64,000 nucleotides of DNA, taken from the NCBI GenBank assembly GCA_028583405.1, contig CM053243.1:29625632-29689631 (forward strand), read 5' to 3'. The notes under the pieces are model-generated. The model did no database searches and was not told where the DNA came from. It saw only the letters and a list, made by a program, of their open reading frames with translations. Of this stretch, positions 38,741-53,609 are shown piece after piece (the first letter of the stretch is position 1; every line of letters starts with the position of its first letter). The DNA is from Pogonophryne albipinna. Its lineage: Eukaryota; Chordata; Actinopteri; Perciformes; Artedidraconidae. Made by a program: the position numbers and the translations under genes.

Positions 38741-39236
38741 CACTTCGTGGAATTTGTTGACATAGTCTGGTTTAGTAAGTGAACTTAAAATGACTTCCAT
38801 TATAGCAATGAATACCAGTTAAGTAACACGGAATGCAGTAGTTTCCAAAATGATTTAAGTTTGTTAAGTTGGAACTACAAATTAAAGTTAAGTTGATCTT
38901 ACTAAATACAGTTGAGTAAAATGAATATAGGTGAGTTAAGTTAGTATTATATAATATCTTTATGTTGGCATTAATCAAAAAATCAAGTATGTCTAAAGAA
39001 ACTGCACTGTGTTGACGTAATATTGCTCAGTTAAGTTAGCTGGACACAGAGCTATTAATTAAATCCAGGGTGACCGGGTATTGTTGAAGTTAATTAACAC
39101 GGTCGTGTTGGCTGAACATAAGTCAGTTATATTCTTCTTACTAGTGTTATTTAATTATAACCTCCTCAACTCAGTTTTGTGGAATTTGTTGACATAATTT
39201 AAGTAAGTCCAAGAAATTATTTTTTTGAGTGTATTC
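38741..39236. mobile_element. AT-rich MITE-like repeat with gtggaatttgttgacata motif
   Basis: The motif gtggaatttgttgacata occurs near both ends (38752 and 39179), and the right end reads aaattatttttttgagtgt. A related edge (cactcaaaaaagtgaactctg) is at 24695. The many agttaagt-type words between them suggest internal short repeats. No protein-coding potential. Family not assigned. Confidence 0.4.
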
Positions 39237-40525
39237 TACTCTACAGTGAAGGGCATTAGCAGAACAATATAGCCTTGTATACAAAACATGTACAGCAAAG
39301 TACCTGCACTGTAGACACAATCCACTGACGTTAGCAAAGGTAACCAAGATAATTGAGGTATTTCTTTTTTTATAGAAAATGGGTACTGCACCATTAATGT
39401 GCCCTGATGAGAGGGGGGGAGAAGTGAGGACATGGCGGGATAACACATATTTAACCAAAAGAAACTAGTGAAGTGTACAGACGTAAATGAGTGAAAGATG
39501 TACACATACAAAAAACAACTTACAATCACAACCAGGTTTTATGATTTCGCTTCTGTCTGGGCTTTGTTTTGAGCAGGGAAACGGTGTTAGCTTGAGCAGA
39601 TCTCCTCTCCAGCCCTCTCAGCAGACACTGCGGGTTGATTTTGTGACTGCAGTTTAGAAAAATAAAAACAGAGACCAGGCCACAACATCAATCTTCAACC
39701 AATCAAAGCAAAGCAGACATCTAGATGAAAGTGTCCTAAAGGGGATTACATTCGACCCTGTGCTGTCGTGTGACAAAAAATGAAGGAATCAAATGTCACT
39801 TTTTAGTCTGATACTTTATAGTATATTTGTTCCAAACAAGTATTGAGGACATTATACCAATGTAGATTCAAATGTTGTGTCAAATCAGAGCTATAAAATC
39901 AGTTGCTAACAACTTCTTGCCCTGTTAGCGTTACACAGTGAGTAACAGAGTAACTATTTCAGATCTCCTAAAATTCCTTTCTGTCTGGCATCAAGGACAA
40001 CAGTTTAGGTGAATATATGTAATACAAAAAAAAAAGTATGTTACCTGAATTAGATAAAGGTAAAGTGAAGCTGGTGTTTAAGCCATCAGGAATCAATTTA
40101 AGATAAGATAAGATGGACCGTTATTAATCCTGTGGGGAAATTCAGTGGTTTAAACAGCAACAGGGTAAGAATGAAATACAGGACAGCACAGATTCACACA
40201 GATTAAAGATACAATTAAAGACTGAACTGTTCACTCAACAAAAAGTCATTATGTAAAGATGATGCAACATGCAGTGTGCAACTCGATTTTGACAGGATAA
40301 CAACTGGTGACTTCTAGAATTGTGTAGCACTTTCCTGGAGCTTCAGCGTCAGACAGACGAAGACTGACAAAGACAATAGAGTCCTGCTGGAGTAAGACTG
40401 ACAAAGACATTAGAGTCCTGCTGGAGTCACGAGGGTGGCAAAGAGGAGGCAAATCCTACTTTGATTGAGCTAAGTATCGCTGGTGTTTTATTTCATTTGG
40501 TTGTTTAACCCCTCATGCTATAATC
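39237..40525. other. Non-coding stretch with minor repeats
   Basis: No gene seen. Around 40098-40150 is a fish-type interspersed fragment (ttattaatcctgtggggaaattca). At 40363-40427 there is a roughly 40-bp tandem duplication (agactgacaaagaca then tagagtcctgctggagt). Confidence 0.5.
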
Positions 40526-43500
40526 ATGTGTATTTTCTCCATTCCCGTTCATGTGTCCTCTCGCAATTATCACTGGCCCCGTGTATCTCGTAATCGATAT
40601 ACCCGGCCTGCTCTCGTCTATCCCACATGCTCCACTGACATCCAACATCTAGTTTCAGGCGGCCTGTGGAACTGCCAGTCAGCTGTTCCTAAGGCTGACT
40701 TCATCTCTGGCTACGCTTCCCTGCAGTCTCTGGATTTCCTTGCTCTCACTGAGACGTGGATTACTCCATCCAACACATCCACCCCAGCAGCTCTCTCCAC
40801 AGCATATTCCTTCTCCCATACACCCAGACCCACTGGCAGAGGAGGTGGCACTGGTCTCCTGCTCTCTCCCAAATGGAGCTTTTCCCTCTTCAAGCTACCT
40901 AACTTCACTCCTTCCACCTTTGAATTCCATGCCGTCACAGTAACCCATCCTATACAATTAACCATTGTTGTTCTCTACCGTCCACCAGGCGCCTTGAGGG
41001 ACTTCTTGGAGGAATTAGATAATCTCCTCTCACACATCCCTGAAACTGGCCCTCCCGCTGTACTTCTCGGAGACTTCAACCTCCAGACAGGGAAGATAGA
41101 TGAACTAACATCTCTGTTAACCACCTTTGCTTTCTCACTGTCTCCATCCCCACCAACTCATAAAGCTGGCAATGTCCTTGATCTCATATTCTCAAGGAAC
41201 TGCACTACTTCTAACCTCTCTGTAAACCCGCTCCACACATCCGATCACTTCTTCATTTCATTCTCTCTACCCCTTTCCAAACATAACGAACTAATCTCTT
41301 CTCATCCTGCACCTGTCCGCCGTAACCTTCGTTCCCTCTCCCCCTCTACCTTTGCCTCATTGGTGCTCTCAGCCCTCCCTTCCTCTGACTCGTTCCAACT
41401 CCTACTTCCAAACTCTGCTGCAGAAACTCTCCTCTCTACTCTCTCATCCTCTCTGGACTCTCTCTGTCCTCTCACATCTCGGCAGGCTCGTCAGTCCCCT
41501 CCTGCTCCCTGGCTAAATGACGCACTGCGTGCTAATAGAACCGTCCTTCTGGCAGCAGAGCGGAAACGGTGGAAATCCAAACACCGTGATGACCTCCTAT
41601 CCTATCAGGCTCTCCTCTCCTCTTTCTCTGCTTCCATCTCTCAGGCAAAAAGCACTTTCTTTCAAGATAAGATCCAATCTTCCTATTCCAATCCCAAAAA
41701 ACTATTTTCCATCTTCTCCTCCCTCCTGGACCCCCCCCCAAAGCCCCTTCCCCCTCCTCCCTTCTGTCAAGCGACTTTGTTAACCACTTTGAAAAAAAGG
41801 TTGATGATATTCGCTCTTCTTTTTCTGACTCACCTTTACTCACCACTGGGTCACCAGACCCTCCTTTCACCCACACACTGACCTCCTTTTCCCCTCTCTC
41901 TCCAAGTGAGGTTCTTACCCTCATTACCTCTGCCCGCCCTACCACCTGTCCTCTGGACCCTATCCCTTCAAACCTCCTTCAGACTATCGTTCCTGATATT
42001 CTACCGTTTCTCACCCATTTCATCAACACTTCTCTAACTTCTGGTCACTTTCCAAACAGTCTCAAGGAGGCAAGAGTAAACCCTCTCCTAAAGAAACCCA
42101 CTCTCAACCCGTCTGATGTTATAAACTACAGGCCTGTCTCTCTCCTCCCGTTCCTGTCTAAAACACTTGAACGCGCTGTCTTTAAACAACTCTCCTGTTA
42201 TCACCATCAGAACAACCTTCTGGATCCGCACCAGTCTGGTTTCAAGGCAGGTCACTCCACAGAAACTGCCCTCCTTGCTGTCACTGAGGAACTGCACACT
42301 GCTAAAGCAGCCTCCCTCTCCTCTGTCATCATCCTGTTCGACCTGTCTGCTGCATTCGACACGGTGAACCATCAGATCCTCCTTCGCACTCTCCAAGAAC
42401 TTGGAGTTTCAGGCTCTGCACTTTCCCTCATCACCTCATACCTCAAAGACCGCACCTACAGGGTTACATGGAGAGGGTCGGAGTCCGACCCTTGTCAATT
42501 AACTACAGGGGTCCCTCAGGGCTCTGTTCTTGGTCCCCTCCTCTTCTCCTTGTACACAAACTCGCTCGGATCTGTCATTAGCCTGCATGGTTTTTCATAC
42601 CACTGCTACGCTGATGACACCCAATTAATTCTGTCCTTTCCCCGCTCAGAGACCCAGGTCGTCGCACGCATCTCTGCTTGTCTAGCTGACATCTCTCAGT
42701 GGATGTCTGCTCATCACCTCAAGCTCAACCTTGACAAGACTGAACTGCTTTTCCTTCCGGGAAAAGATTGTCCCACTCTTGACCTAACAATCAACATCGG
42801 CACCTCTGTTGTTTCCCCGACTCAGACTGCAAGGAATCTGGGTGTGATCCTAGATAACAACCTGTCCTTCACTGCAAACATAGCTGCTATAACCCGCTGC
42901 TGCAGATACACGCTTTACAACATCAGGAGGATACGTCCCCAGCTGACCCAGAAAGCGACGCAGGTTCTGGTCCAGGCTCTCGTCATCTCACGCCTAGACT
43001 ACTGCAACTCCCTCCTGGCTGGTCTACCTGCATGTGCCATCCGACCTCTGCAGCTCATCCAGAATGCAGCGGCTCGTCTGGTCTTCAACCTTCCTAAATT
43101 CTCCCACACCACGCCGCTCCTCCGCTCCCTCCACTGGCTTCCGGTAACTGCTAGAATCCACTTCAAGACAATGGTACTTGCGTACCATGCTGCAATGGAT
43201 CTGGCCCTTCCTACATCCAGGACATGGTTAAACCGTACACCCCAGCACGTGCACTCCGCTCTGCATCAACCAAACGGCTCGCTGCACCCTCGCTGCCAAG
43301 GGGACCCAAGTTCCCATCAGCAAAAACACGTGGGTTTGCTATCCTGGCTCCAAAATGGTGGAATGAGCTCCCCATTGACATCAGGACAGCAGAAAGCTTA
43401 CACACCTTCCGGCGCAGACTGAAAACTCATCTCTTTCGACTCTACATCGAGCAATAGAACTATTAACAAAGCACTTATATACTAATAAAGGACTGGCTTA

Positions 43501-43659
43501 CCTAAAGCCAGTTGAGTAGCACTTGAAATGTTTTTGCTCTATGAAACCTGATGTACTTATATGATTCTGTTTTCTTCAAGTTTGTATTTTGTTGGTCGAA
43601 CGCACTTATTGTAAGTCGCTTTGGATAAAAGCGTCAGCTAAATGCAATGTAATGTAATG
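40526..43659 (+). mobile_element. L2-clade LINE, near full-length copy with two frameshifts
   Basis: An endonuclease/reverse transcriptase polyprotein. Frame 1 (40526-41881) holds the endonuclease with LALTETWI, GDFNLQ and SDHFF. A run of extra C at about 41732 shifts the frame; the next frame carries the RT to 43190: NYRPVSLLPFLSK, LSAAFDTVNH, GVPQGSVLGPLLFSLYTN and CYADDTQLI (YADD at 42607-42618). A 1-bp deletion near 43191 shifts it again, and the C terminus (WWNELPIDIRTAES) ends at 43457. The 3' end is cgctttggataaaagcgtca followed by an atgtaatg tail. Unlike the copy at 28027 the endonuclease has no stop. It is not functional as it stands. The exact 5' end and target duplication were not resolved. 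Confidence 0.9.
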
Positions 43660-44084
43660 ATGCGTTCGTTGTTTATTACCCTGCTCTGAGTGTTTCAGCG
43701 TACCTAACTGGGGTAGGTATAGACGACGGACAAATAGGATGGCAAAGAGAGAAACACAGTCTGCTTGGCCTTGTGCAGGCTGGTTAGATAACTAAAGGTT
43801 TGGAACAGGGTGTAACAAACTGTGAGTCGCACCGGGCTCTGAAATACCACAGGCCCGGGGGGACTGAGCGAGCTCTTGGCTCACACCTGACCTCAGCACA
43901 TTTTCCCATCCTCCACCCATCCAACACCCTTCTCCTCTCTTCTGGCATCTTTTCATAACAACCCCCCCACCCCAACCCTCTTTCTCTCCGTGTCAGAGAC
44001 AAACATCCCATGGTTGGTGTGTATTCTCCACTTTCTCATTTTAACCCCTTAAACCTTACTGACATGTCAATGGCAAACAGGTTA
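43660..44084. other. Non-coding stretch, nothing recognised
   Basis: Sequence between the L2 tail and the IS630-like copy. It has an imperfect cccccacccc tract at 43963. No domain. Confidence 0.4.
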
Positions 44085-45388
44085 CAGTTTTTCTCGATTG
44101 CTAACACACTAAAATTATACATAAAGCACAATTATTTTAACTGACACTCAAAGAGCAAAACATCGGCTCAAATCTCCAAAACTCTAAACACGTTTTCAGC
44201 TTTTCACACAATTTGCAAATCAACATGGCACTTTGTGCAAACCACTGCACACGTTTCTCCACGTAAGACACAGGAATCTGACATAAAGTCACGTGTTAGC
44301 AGGTTTAAAACACTGATATTCAAAATGCCTCACACATGGAACAATGATCCAGAAACACGTTCCACCTGACCAAACACCTGATAGCATGATTGTTGGCTCA
44401 TCAATCAGGATGTTAGCACTATAAAAAGACCACAGGTGAGTACTTTCTTACAGCAACAATGGAAGCCAATATGGAAGCAAGAGCAAGAGGAAGAGGAAGA
44501 GGAGAGGAGGAGGAAGAGTACTCTCTAATGAAATTAAATGTTATCAACCATGGTTTGACGATGAGAGAGGCTGGACAGAGGGTTCAGCCTAATCTAAGCC
44601 GATTTACTGTCGCCTCTGTAATCCGGACACTTAGACTTGAAAACAGGTTAGTTACCAGTTTGTAGCTCTGCATAATTCATGATATATCAGTGCTTATATC
44701 TGTTGTGTGAAACGTATTTACTTCATTACTGTAATTGAATTGTTGGCATGTTGCATACTATAACTGTACAAAGATCCTGCACAATGTACTGTGGTAAACT
44801 TACTTTTATGCAACACACACACACTGACCAACCACTCTTTGTTGTTTATCTGAAGGACTGAGAAACAAAGAGGTGGAAGGCTATGGATTTTCAATGAAGC
44901 ACAGGAAGCAGCCGTTACAAACTGAGTTTTGGAAAACAATGCCATCACACTTAGAGAGATCCGAAGCATAGTAGCTATGTGCTGAGATGCATGTTGCACA
45001 ATGTTATTTTTGAATAAAATGTGATTTTGTTCAACAACTCATTTGTGTTACTCCACTTACTGTATTTCTGTAAACTCAAGCAGTCTTTCTCTGCAGAAAC
45101 CTCTATGTACAGAGCATTGCCCATAAAAGATTAAAGTGCTTTAGATTATGCTCAGCAGTGTGTAGTTGGGTGGTCAAACTATTTAGTATTATGAATGAAG
45201 TGTGTTATATGTGGTGCAAAAGTTTGCATTTGGTAAGTGTTTATGTAGTTTTGATTGCAGTTATTCACTTAGCAGGAGAAATGAGGTGTTTTGCACTTTG
45301 GGTGTGTGGTTTTGTGAATTGTGTTTAGTGTTCTGAGAAACTGAGCAATTAAAAAAAAAAAATGTGTGTTAGCAATCGAGAAAAACTG
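44085..45388 (+). mobile_element. IS630/Tc1-mariner-like element, non-autonomous copy 1
   Basis: The terminal inverted repeat cagttttt ctcgattgctaacaca is matched by tgtgttagcaatcgag aaaaactg at the right end, and both ends abut TA, the Tc1/mariner duplication. An ORF fragment at 44459-44665 starts MEANMEARARGRGRGEEEEE and contains NHGLTMREAGQRVQPNL, which resembles the N-terminal helix-turn-helix of fish IS630/Tc1-like transposases. The DDE catalytic part is absent. A short (CA) tract at about 44813-44822 marks the site where copy 2 carries a long (GT)n. Orientation is taken from the ORF fragment. Confidence 0.85.
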
Positions 45389-45399
45389 TAATAGAAACT

Positions 45400-46190
45400 T
45401 CAAACTCCTGCTGTGAAACCAATTTCTATTTGATGTATTTCACAGGTATAAGGCACTAAGTATCAAGTATCTGCTTTTCAGGGATATCTATTTTTAAAAA
45501 CAGACAGAAACAGTAGGAGCAGATGCAGAGTCTGTTGGTAGTGTTCAAACTCTACAACTAAAGATACCAAACACGTCAGATTAACAATTGAGCAAACAAT
45601 GCATTGTTATTATTGAATAGCAAAGCAATTAACATGAACCTTTTGACCTCTTTAGTGGAAAGCTGATGATCTTCCAGACCAATATCAAGTTGTTCCTGCC
45701 TGACTTATTGTAAAGTGGAAACCTATATTGTAAATACCAACCCCTAAAACATCAAATAACCTATTGTCAACATGCCTAACACATTAAGGACATTTTTAAC
45801 CTTTCTAGCTGTTCACACAAGAAGCAGGCATGGCAACATACTCTGAATGTATTTACACGTCCCCTTGTTGGCATTTTCAGGATTACTTAAGTATTAATTT
45901 AACAATGTTTAAAGGCTACCGTATTCCGACTTAAACTTCTATTACGGTGCATAAACTATTTTAGAACATTTCAGACAATTCTGGGCGGAATAATAATAAG
46001 TCTGACCTGACTCCCTGTGCACACTCCTCACTCATCACACTGGTGACATTATTAGATTGTTAACACTGATGCCTTATTGAGTGAGCACCATTGAACAGTT
46101 TTAGTTGATTATTTTACTCTATATGAAGTTTAATAAAGACCAGTGGTACTCAATCCAGGATCCGGGCTTTTCAGCTGGTCACCAGGTACT
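45400..46190. other. Spacer between the two IS630-like copies, no gene seen
   Basis: AT-rich sequence without a recognisable domain, a usable ORF or a repeat match elsewhere in the window. Confidence 0.5.
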
Positions 46191-46191
46191 A

Positions 46192-47638
<1,447 letters not shown>

Positions 47639-48937
47639 TAATGGGTGATAAAAGTTTCTCAAACTCGTTGTTTTGTACAATACTTGAGTAAAGATGCTAA
47701 TTGACTTTTCCTAACTGTGAGCATCCCGTGTTGTGTGCATGGTTAAACCTGCACCTGGACTCAAATATTGTAGTCCATACAGACCGCTGTACACAGGACC
47801 AGCCAGCCAGTCTAATCTTCCCGGGACAAAACAGATTGGTTTTTTCATCCATTGAGTTGAAATTAAAAAGCATATATGGCAGATAGACACTGTAGATAAG
47901 GACACAGGCATTAATGGTGCAATGAGGGAAAACATCTGTGTTTAATGAGGCGGACAAGCTGCCTGGCTCTGGACAAGCTGGGCCACAGAGGGGTCACCTG
48001 GCTTGTTTGTTTTTTTGGTCTGTTTTTGGAAAAAGCTCAAGTGTAATCTGTGCGCAGAGCAGCTCAGAGCTGAAGGTAACCCGTTGTTTACAGATTAAAC
48101 TCTGTTCCTTCGGTGGAACAGGCTGACCCAAATCGTTGAGGTCAGAAGAAAAATAAAATATATCAAAATGAATTGCAACAGTCATTTTGGTGTGTGTTCA
48201 TGTGTAAGTGCTGCATGTGTGTAAGGGAATAAAGCGTCCTGCTAAGAGCATCACTGCAGTCTCTGGGCCAGTGTCATGTGTGAGGATCCTGGGGAGAGTA
48301 GAGTATTGTGTTTCTATTTATTTATTAGCCTCTTATATAAGCAGCAGCAGGGGGAAGGCACATACTGAGGCGGGGGTAAAGGGCACTGAGTTATGAAATA
48401 CAGTCTGGGTACACATAATTACACTGTAAGAATTTGCACCAAGGTAACTTAAAAAATATGAAAGACAGAACAAATATGTAAATAATTTGACTGTGGCAAA
48501 TGTGAAACTAAAGTACACCAAGTACTCAAGAAAAAAAGATTGTGTTACTTGTTACTTGGAAACACAATGACGACACTGGTCGAAAGTGAATCATTTAACT
48601 TTAACAGATGTCCTTGACTAAGTCTCTGCCTGTACAGACAGAGAAACTGAAGAGAGGACAGCAGTGAAGAACTAATAGGAAGATCTGATAACGTTTTCCT
48701 TATTGTATTTTGAACAAGTAGAACACAGCTTGAATGTAATGATTCAATAAATGTCTTTAAGTGTAGGAATTGTGTGTTTCTATTCTAACTAACAGCACTA
48801 CAGCATCATACTTTGACCAACAAAGCAATGTTATTTATATGATGAATCCCAGAATTAAATTGATGTATGAGTCAAAGTCAATAGCCAGAATATTACCTGG
48901 GCATCCAATCACAGTACACATGCGTAATATCTGGACT

Positions 48938-48939
<2 letters not shown>

Positions 48940-49017
<78 letters not shown>
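48940..49017. repeat. (AC)n microsatellite
   Basis: About 39 pure ac units. Confidence 0.95.
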
Positions 49018-49018
<1 letters not shown>

Positions 49019-49455
49019 CCACTCAGGTCAGCCAGGGCATTAGTGCAGGCAAACAAGGGGAACAAAAGATGTGGAGACAAAGGAAAACCCATGAAACCTC
49101 AAGCACCTCCTGGCCTAAAACTGACCCAGGCACTGCTCTCCCCTCGGGCCTAATTGGAAAGAGAGTGGCCAAGTTACCCCTGAATGACATCAGAGGTTAT
49201 CCAAGGGGCTCAGCCATGGTTAAGGGTGTGTGCCTGCAAGGCTCTGGCAGTAGAAAACATGTACTTTTTTCACTTCGCAGAAACTGTGATGTTACTGAGT
49301 ACTGAGAGATGGGAAATCTGTGTAGATGGAAGAAAAAAGTGATACAGAGAAAAAGACAAGATAAAGGGGGAGGAGAAAAAGAAAAAAAGAGGGTGAATTG
49401 CTGCAGCCCTCCCCTTTGCCTCATTCCCCGTCAGTCCGTGCTGACTGTGTGTAGC

Positions 49456-49610
49456 ACTGCCTCCCCTCTCTCCTCTCCTCTCCTCTCCTCTCCTCTCCTC
49501 TCCTCTCCTCCCCTCTCTCCTCTCATCCCCTCTCTCCTCTTCTCCCCTCTCTCCTCTCCTCCCCTCTCTCCTCTTCTCCCCTCTCCTCCTCTCCCTTCCC
49601 CACTCCTTAC
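49456..49610. repeat. (CTCCT)n pyrimidine tract
   Basis: ctcctctcctctcctc units with ctctcccctct variants, all pyrimidine on the plus strand for about 150 bp apart from a single a. The poly-acidic and poly-Ser frames over it are not genes. Confidence 0.9.
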
Positions 49611-50082
49611 CGTGTGGAATTGGGTTTACTTTACATAACCCACTGCAGTCTGAGATAACGTAGCACACCACTAATGAAGACACCTTCTCTATACGAGGCA
49701 AATAAGACTCACAACATTTGCAGCATAAACATTCACAGTATAGCATGTGCTATACTTAGGAGGTGATACTCACTGCCATCGGCCACTTTAACATGCATCT
49801 AGCATGTGTTCACATACAGGCATTTTCTGAGTAAGTGTTCGCAAAAGCTTTTGCTCATGGTACAACTAGCCCTCAGATATGATTGGTTTAGTCTTACAAT
49901 AACCTCATTCCAGAAACAAGGAGCTTCTTTATGACTTTTAAGGGAACTGGTCTCTGATTCCACACAAAATACCAAAGGCTTTTTTAAACCCTGCTGTCCT
50001 GACAGAACCCCTTGTACACAAGCCAGCACCATGTGAACACTACTCAAGGGTCTTTGATACCTTCCCCTATACTGACATAACT

Positions 50083-50084
<2 letters not shown>

Positions 50085-50157
<73 letters not shown>
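50085..50157. repeat. (GT)n microsatellite
   Basis: About 36 pure gt units. Confidence 0.95.
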
Positions 50158-50158
<1 letters not shown>

Positions 50159-50410
50159 CACTGTGCGTCATTCATTCTGGCTGATGAACTTGAATTAGTA
50201 ACCGGGACTGTTGTTCTCTACATTCCCCTCTCATTCGATGGCTCAGAAGGGATTAAGTGACAATACCTCACCCAACCCGACTTTCTTTTAGAACAACAAT
50301 GACGCACAAATGTAATAAAATGCTTATTGACAATCCTCCAATGACCATTTTTAAATGTTCAACAATCATATCAAAGTATGTCAACAAACTATTGGCTACG
50401 GATTTGATAC

Positions 50411-51354
50411 GTGGGTCATTCCAGAATTGGAGGACATTTCATGTCCCCCATATACAAAATCTAATAATCCATGCCCAAAATGCTAAAACATGCACTTGTT
50501 GTGTTAAACATACTTGTAGTGAGACAAAATGTATATAAAGTTGTAGAAAAAGTGGTTTCAAAATATTATTTAAATTATCAAATAGCTCTCGAACATCCCC
50601 TAAAATGGCATTTTTCTCTTGTCCCCGCTTCTTGGTGACCAACTTGCATGTCAAATATAACATTTAAAATAGGGATTGTATTTACTTTTTTTGATATTAT
50701 TCTATTGATATATGTCTCTTGTAATGGTAAAATCAATTTATTAAATCATAAACATATTTTAAATAACAGTAATTTTGCACAGAAGGTCTGTCCCTCAACA
50801 TGCGTTCAACCCTGTTACCCAAACCTTTTTAGATTGGCACAGAAAGTGAAAAAACTGTAAATCAGATGACACAGTGGAAGTGACATCAGCAAGCCATGTG
50901 CTAGTGCCATGGGTAGACCAAAACTAAGTCCTCTCTTTTATTTTTCATATTTTTACAATCTTTTCAGTCTTAAAAGAGTGTGGCACTCTGACCCACTCAA
51001 CCCTGTTACTGATATTATCAGAATAAAGCATATTAATTTAAAAGTTATCTTTCTTGCATTAGATATCCAAGTTTGTCCTTGCCTTGAAAGTAGCATTACA
51101 TGCTACATCTAGCAATAATTCCTGAGGTTAAAGCTCAAATTAGCATTGATTTTCAACCCTGTTACTATAATTAGAGTAACAGGGGTAATTCTTCATTGGA
51201 AAATATACATTTCATGCCTAGCTGGGCAAATCACTTTTTTTGATGGTTTATTATCTGTTTTTCCTAAATACATAAAAAAAGAAAAGAAAAGAAAAGGTTC
51301 ATTTTTCTAAAATGTTGGTGTCTAAATTGTCCTCCAATTCTGGAATGACCCACA
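50411..51354. mobile_element. Small inverted-repeat DNA element (944 bp)
   Basis: A 26-bp terminal sequence starting gtgggtcattccagaattgg is repeated perfectly in inverse at the right end (ending ccaattctggaatgacccac). The interior is AT-rich and carries aaccctgttac three times (near 50806, 50999 and 51155) plus an inverted copy near 51175. There is no ORF of note. No clear target-site duplication was found, so the superfamily is not assigned. Confidence 0.75.
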
Positions 51355-51888
51355 GGGTGTGGCTGAATTACAAGGCCAAAACGACATTTAACCTACTTCT
51401 ACAGTTGGGTAATAATTCCAATAAAACAGCCTATTGAGTTTTTAAATAGAGAAAACAATGATATCAACAAGCCACAATACATATATGCAAAAATATTTAT
51501 GTTATCAATTCGTTGACATAATCGCCACATGGTCGTTAGTCAATATGGTTAGTAATATACCATAGTGCTAATGGCTCTGGTGCTAATTAGCTAACTTAGC
51601 AAGATGGTAACAAGGTGGCCTTTGTCTGCTTAACTTCAACTTGTAAGCATGCTAACATTAGCAGTTGGTTCAAAGCACCAACTTATTGTTGATGATAGGC
51701 ATTATGGTTATGGTCCATGGTGTTTATTGTTGGAATTTGTATAAGGCTGTTGTGAATACCCTGATAAAAAGAATAAAAGAAAAACGTTTTGGAGAATTGA
51801 CTGATATAAATATCACTATGCAGCAATCTGTGAAATTGTTGTTGATGTTTGCAGAGTGAGGAGATCGAGATGAGTAATTACATTAGAG

Positions 51889-53442
51889 CAGGGCTCTCCA
51901 ACACGTCTATCGCGAGCTACCGGTAGCTCGCGGGCAGCTTTTCAGTAGCTCGCCGCTCGATTATCGATTATAGCGTTATAAGGTTGCTTCTTGATTTTTC
52001 GGCCGCGGCTGGACAATAACGTTTTTTGATTTTAAGAATTACACGAATATCAAATTGGCCGGTGACGCAGAGATCAAGGAACAGACGTGACAGCGGCACA
52101 GCGACACCACACACGGAGCAGTCTGCTTTCTCCACCAACACCAGTCAGAACCAACAGCAGAATGACCCGCTCTGAATCAGGCCCTGTCGCTGCGGCTCAG
52201 AGACACACAGGGAGGGATTTGTGTTTTTTTGAAAAACACTCGTTATCATCATGTCAGGTTTTTGGTGGATTTAATCAAGTCTTGGATTGCAGAGTATGAA
52301 TGTCCTCTTGCTATTTTCAGTTGATAAATACTTGTGTAAAGTTTGTGTGAAGGCAGGAGGAAAGCTTCCGCGATCACTGTCTCCTCTCCGTTCCACCTAA
52401 CCCCGCCCCCTCCCTGAACATATTGAGTGACAGGCTGACAGTGACCCGATAGAAACTTTATTATTCACTTAATCACTGATTGCGATATGATGAAGCTAAC
52501 TTAATCTCATACATTCATTGGATTTATGTAACAGTAAGACAGAGAATAAGTGTGCACCCACATGCACTATTTTTGTTTTTATAATGCTGTTGTAAATACT
52601 CCTTTTTTTAACAGAAGACCGTAGCTAGAAGCTGCAGCTAGACTGCAGAAGTATTAGTTTTTTGTTTTTGAGGATGGAGCAATTTCACACACAGATATAG
52701 GGAGGTTAGACCTATACAGTTGATTTATTATGGTTTATAATTTAATGTCAAGACGAAGAAGAAGAAGAAAAAGATGGCTGAATTGTTCAGTGTCAATCCT
52801 GTGGAAATGGAGATGGAGGTTATAAATCTCCAAAATCATGTTCAACTTAAGTCTCATCAAAACTCACGACATTTCTGGAGCCTTGTAGACCCAGAAAACT
52901 ATAAGAACATCACCAAGCAGCACTGAACACGTCTGCTTTATTTGGTTCTGTTCTACATACCTTTTTGAAGCAGCTTTTTCTGACATGAATGAAATCTAAA
53001 TACAGAACAAGACTGACTGAACATTTAAATGACTATTAGAGTGAACCTAAGTAGGTACACTTCAGCATACACCTCTATGGTGGACTCCATGCAGTGCCAT
53101 TCATCTCACTGACTGTAAAAAAGAGTGAATGCACTTATTTTACCATAAGTGCCATGAGATGCTTGTCAGGTGGTGATTAAGGACATTTATGTGAATTCTC
53201 AGTGACTTACTTACTACGTGGGCCATAATAATATGAGAGACATTTTCGTTTTCTTGGACCTTGATGTGAAGTTAAGATTTGTGATAAGCTTTAGGTATTG
53301 CAATTTCACACGTGTACAAAAGTAGCTTAATTCAACTGATGAGGGCTATGTGAATAAATGTAAGCGATGTGATGCAAGTAGCTCTTGGCCACTTTCATTT
53401 TTTCAAAGTAGCTCTCAGATGAAGAAAGGTTGGAGACCCCTG
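51889..53442 (+). mobile_element. Degenerate hAT (Charlie/ZBED-like) element, 1.55 kb
   Basis: The element runs from cagggctctccaacacg to the inverted ggttggagacccctg and is flanked by a perfect 8-bp duplication CATTAGAG (51881-51888 and 53443-53450). Plus-strand remnants near 52770-53000 read as a decayed hAT C-terminal region: FWSLVDPENYKNITKQ, then after a stop and frame changes a stretch like AAFSDMNE, matching the dimerisation region near the end of hAT transposases. The zinc-finger and catalytic regions are gone or unrecognisable, so this is an internally deleted, immobile copy. Confidence 0.88.
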
Positions 53443-53609
53443 CATTAGAGGATATCAATGTCAACATGTTTTAATATGACCGGTAATTCCTGCCGGGCCT
53501 CTAATGCCTCCCTTTCCTTTCCTGCCTAGGCTAGCAGGCTGGTAGAGGAAGATCTTCTCTTCACTACAGCTCCTTTGTCTTAAATTCCCAAATCCCCCAT
53601 TCTCTAGAG

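Larger units (their letters stand above)
47641..50084. other. Non-coding stretch with simple repeats
   Basis: No gene recognised. It contains (AC)n at 48940-49017 and a long pyrimidine tract at 49456-49610. Short frames show no domain. Confidence 0.45.
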
